DNA from: Sapria himalayana
Taxonomy: Eukaryota; Streptophyta; Magnoliopsida; Malpighiales; Rafflesiaceae
DNA length: 64,000 nt
NCBI GenBank assembly: GCA_029783825.1
Contig: JAREIK010010524.1
Coordinates: 18,992-82,991 of the forward strand
Reading direction: 5' to 3'
The position numbers and the translations under genes are program-made. This document shows positions 63,064-64,000 of the stretch, piece by piece. The notes beneath the pieces are model-generated. The model saw nothing but the letters and a program-made list of their open reading frames with translations, was not told where the DNA came from and did not search any database. Numbering within the stretch: the stretch's first letter is position 1; every line of letters starts with the position of its first letter.

Positions 63064-64000
63064 ATTTGTATATAAGTCTATGTGTCAAACTATCTATCTA
63101 TGTAACTATCTTTGTGTCAATCAGTCTAACTATCTAAACTATCTTTATGTCTATTATCTATTAGACTATAAGTCATTCCATTTATCATCTATCTAAATAT
63201 TTATCTATATATCTATTTGTCTTCTAATTGTTTTTTGTGTGTGTGTGTGGTGTGTGTGTATGTTTATCTGTTATCTATCCAACTATCTAATAGTCTATCA
63301 GTTTATCAATCTATCATTTTAATGCTATCTATGTATTAATTATTTATCTATCTTTCTATTTTTAAATCTATTTGTCTTTCTATTTGTCTTCCATCTCTCT
63401 CTCTCTATCTATTTACCTATATGTCTATCTATTATCAGTCTTTCTGACTATTTATCCAATAGTCTCTCTGACTATTTGTCAATTTTTTATATTTCTATCA
63501 ATCTAATTTCTATATGTTTATTTGTTTATCTATCTATCTATCTATTTATATCTATTATCAACTATCTAACTATCTATCTACCAATTACCTAACTTTCTAT
63601 TTTTTTATTAGTCATTATTGTATCTATCTATCTGACTACCTATATACAGTTTATGTGTAACTTATCTAATTTTTTTATCATCTATCATTTTATATATTTC
63701 TCTCTATCTATCTATCTATATAACTATTTTATATTTATCTGTCTACTGACTACTATTAATCAATCTATTTGTATATATGTCAATCTCTCAAGCTCTCTAT
63801 ATGCCATTTTAGTTTATCAGTCTATAAGTCAATGTGTCTATCTATCTATTTAATTTTCTATGTGTTTCTGTCTTAATGTCTATCATCAAACGATTCTTAT
63901 CTATCTATCGATCTTTCTTGCCCAGATATCTTTAATCTATTTATATATCTGTCAATTAGACAATCTCTTTACTTGTCTATCTATCTATCAATTAATATAT
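57371..64000 (-). repeat. TCTA array continuing beyond the right edge of the window
   Basis: At least 6.6 kb of TCTA-family units. Local variants include a TGTGTCTA/TGTGTTTA-rich patch at 58550-58670 and again at 62327-62425, a TCCA/TTCA run at 61786-61842, (TA)n at about 63032-63061 and an interrupted (TG)n at 63236-63260. From about 62640 the array is noticeably less regular (more AT-rich words, fewer pure TCTA runs), which may mark an older part or an approach to its edge. There is no gene. Confidence 0.93.

Noticed and set aside
57530..63853. Further plus-strand hydrophobic open frames (for example 57606-58235 and 60117-60866).
   Set aside because: The same array artefact in the right-hand block.
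10645..64000. A claim that the GATA array marks a sex chromosome, by analogy with the Bkm satellite.
   Set aside because: The motif is shared, but nothing in the window shows sex linkage. GATA arrays also occur in autosomal heterochromatin.
10645..64000. A telomeric or centromeric plant satellite.
   Set aside because: There are no TTTAGGG units and no monomers of about 150-180 bp. The array could still lie near such regions, but the sequence does not show it.

Overview
The window looks like nuclear DNA from a seed plant with a large, repeat-rich genome. The evidence is a decayed plant-type AP-5 beta adaptor gene, plant CACTA (En/Spm) transposons with the two-gene layout and short AT-rich introns seen in plants, and a plant L1-type LINE with RT, zf-RVT and RNase H domains. 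Nothing looks bacterial, organellar or viral. I cannot name the species. I found no gene that I am confident is intact: every recognisable coding region carries stops, frameshifts or truncation.

Layout. 1-1239: intergenic, with two possible minus-strand exons of an unrecognised gene. 1240-4560 (-): AP5B1 pseudogene. 4561-6400: AT-rich, featureless. 6400-9480: an imperfect palindrome made of two CACTA-type ends facing each other across a 160-bp GATA block, with subterminal tandem repeats and long AT-rich inverted arms. 9809-10660 (+): a possible remnant of a small secreted Cys-containing peptide gene. 10645-25872: a GATA-family array. 25881-29503 (-): a 5'-truncated LINE. 29504-30608: GATA array again. 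About 30609: the array flips orientation. 30609-33507: TCTA array. 33508-42220: a decayed autonomous-type CACTA element with TIR, subterminal repeats, AT-rich tandem repeats, a tnp2-like pseudogene and a transposase_24-like pseudogene. 42221-54205: TCTA array. 54206-57370: a 3.2-kb island with a 1.14-kb tandem duplication, each copy holding a GCN/GGC trinucleotide tract, and ending in a CACTA right end. 57371-64000: TCTA array, running out of the window.

The dominant feature is the diverged tetranucleotide array: about 38 kb of the 64 kb, or one array of more than 53 kb if the LINE, the CACTA element and the 3.2-kb island are later insertions. It is not a simple microsatellite. GATA is mixed with GACA, AATA and (TA)n variants. 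In the left half I can follow at least three copies of a long pattern at a register of about 1.87 kb. In the right half, landmarks recur at about 1.9-2.0, 1.5, 0.63 and 0.36 kb. Four CACTA-type ends in the window all abut GATA/TCTA sequence on their outer side, which suggests a targeting preference or a long shared history. The many long open frames rich in Tyr-Leu-Ser-Ile are a consequence of the TATC strand having no stop codon in any frame; I do not regard them as genes.
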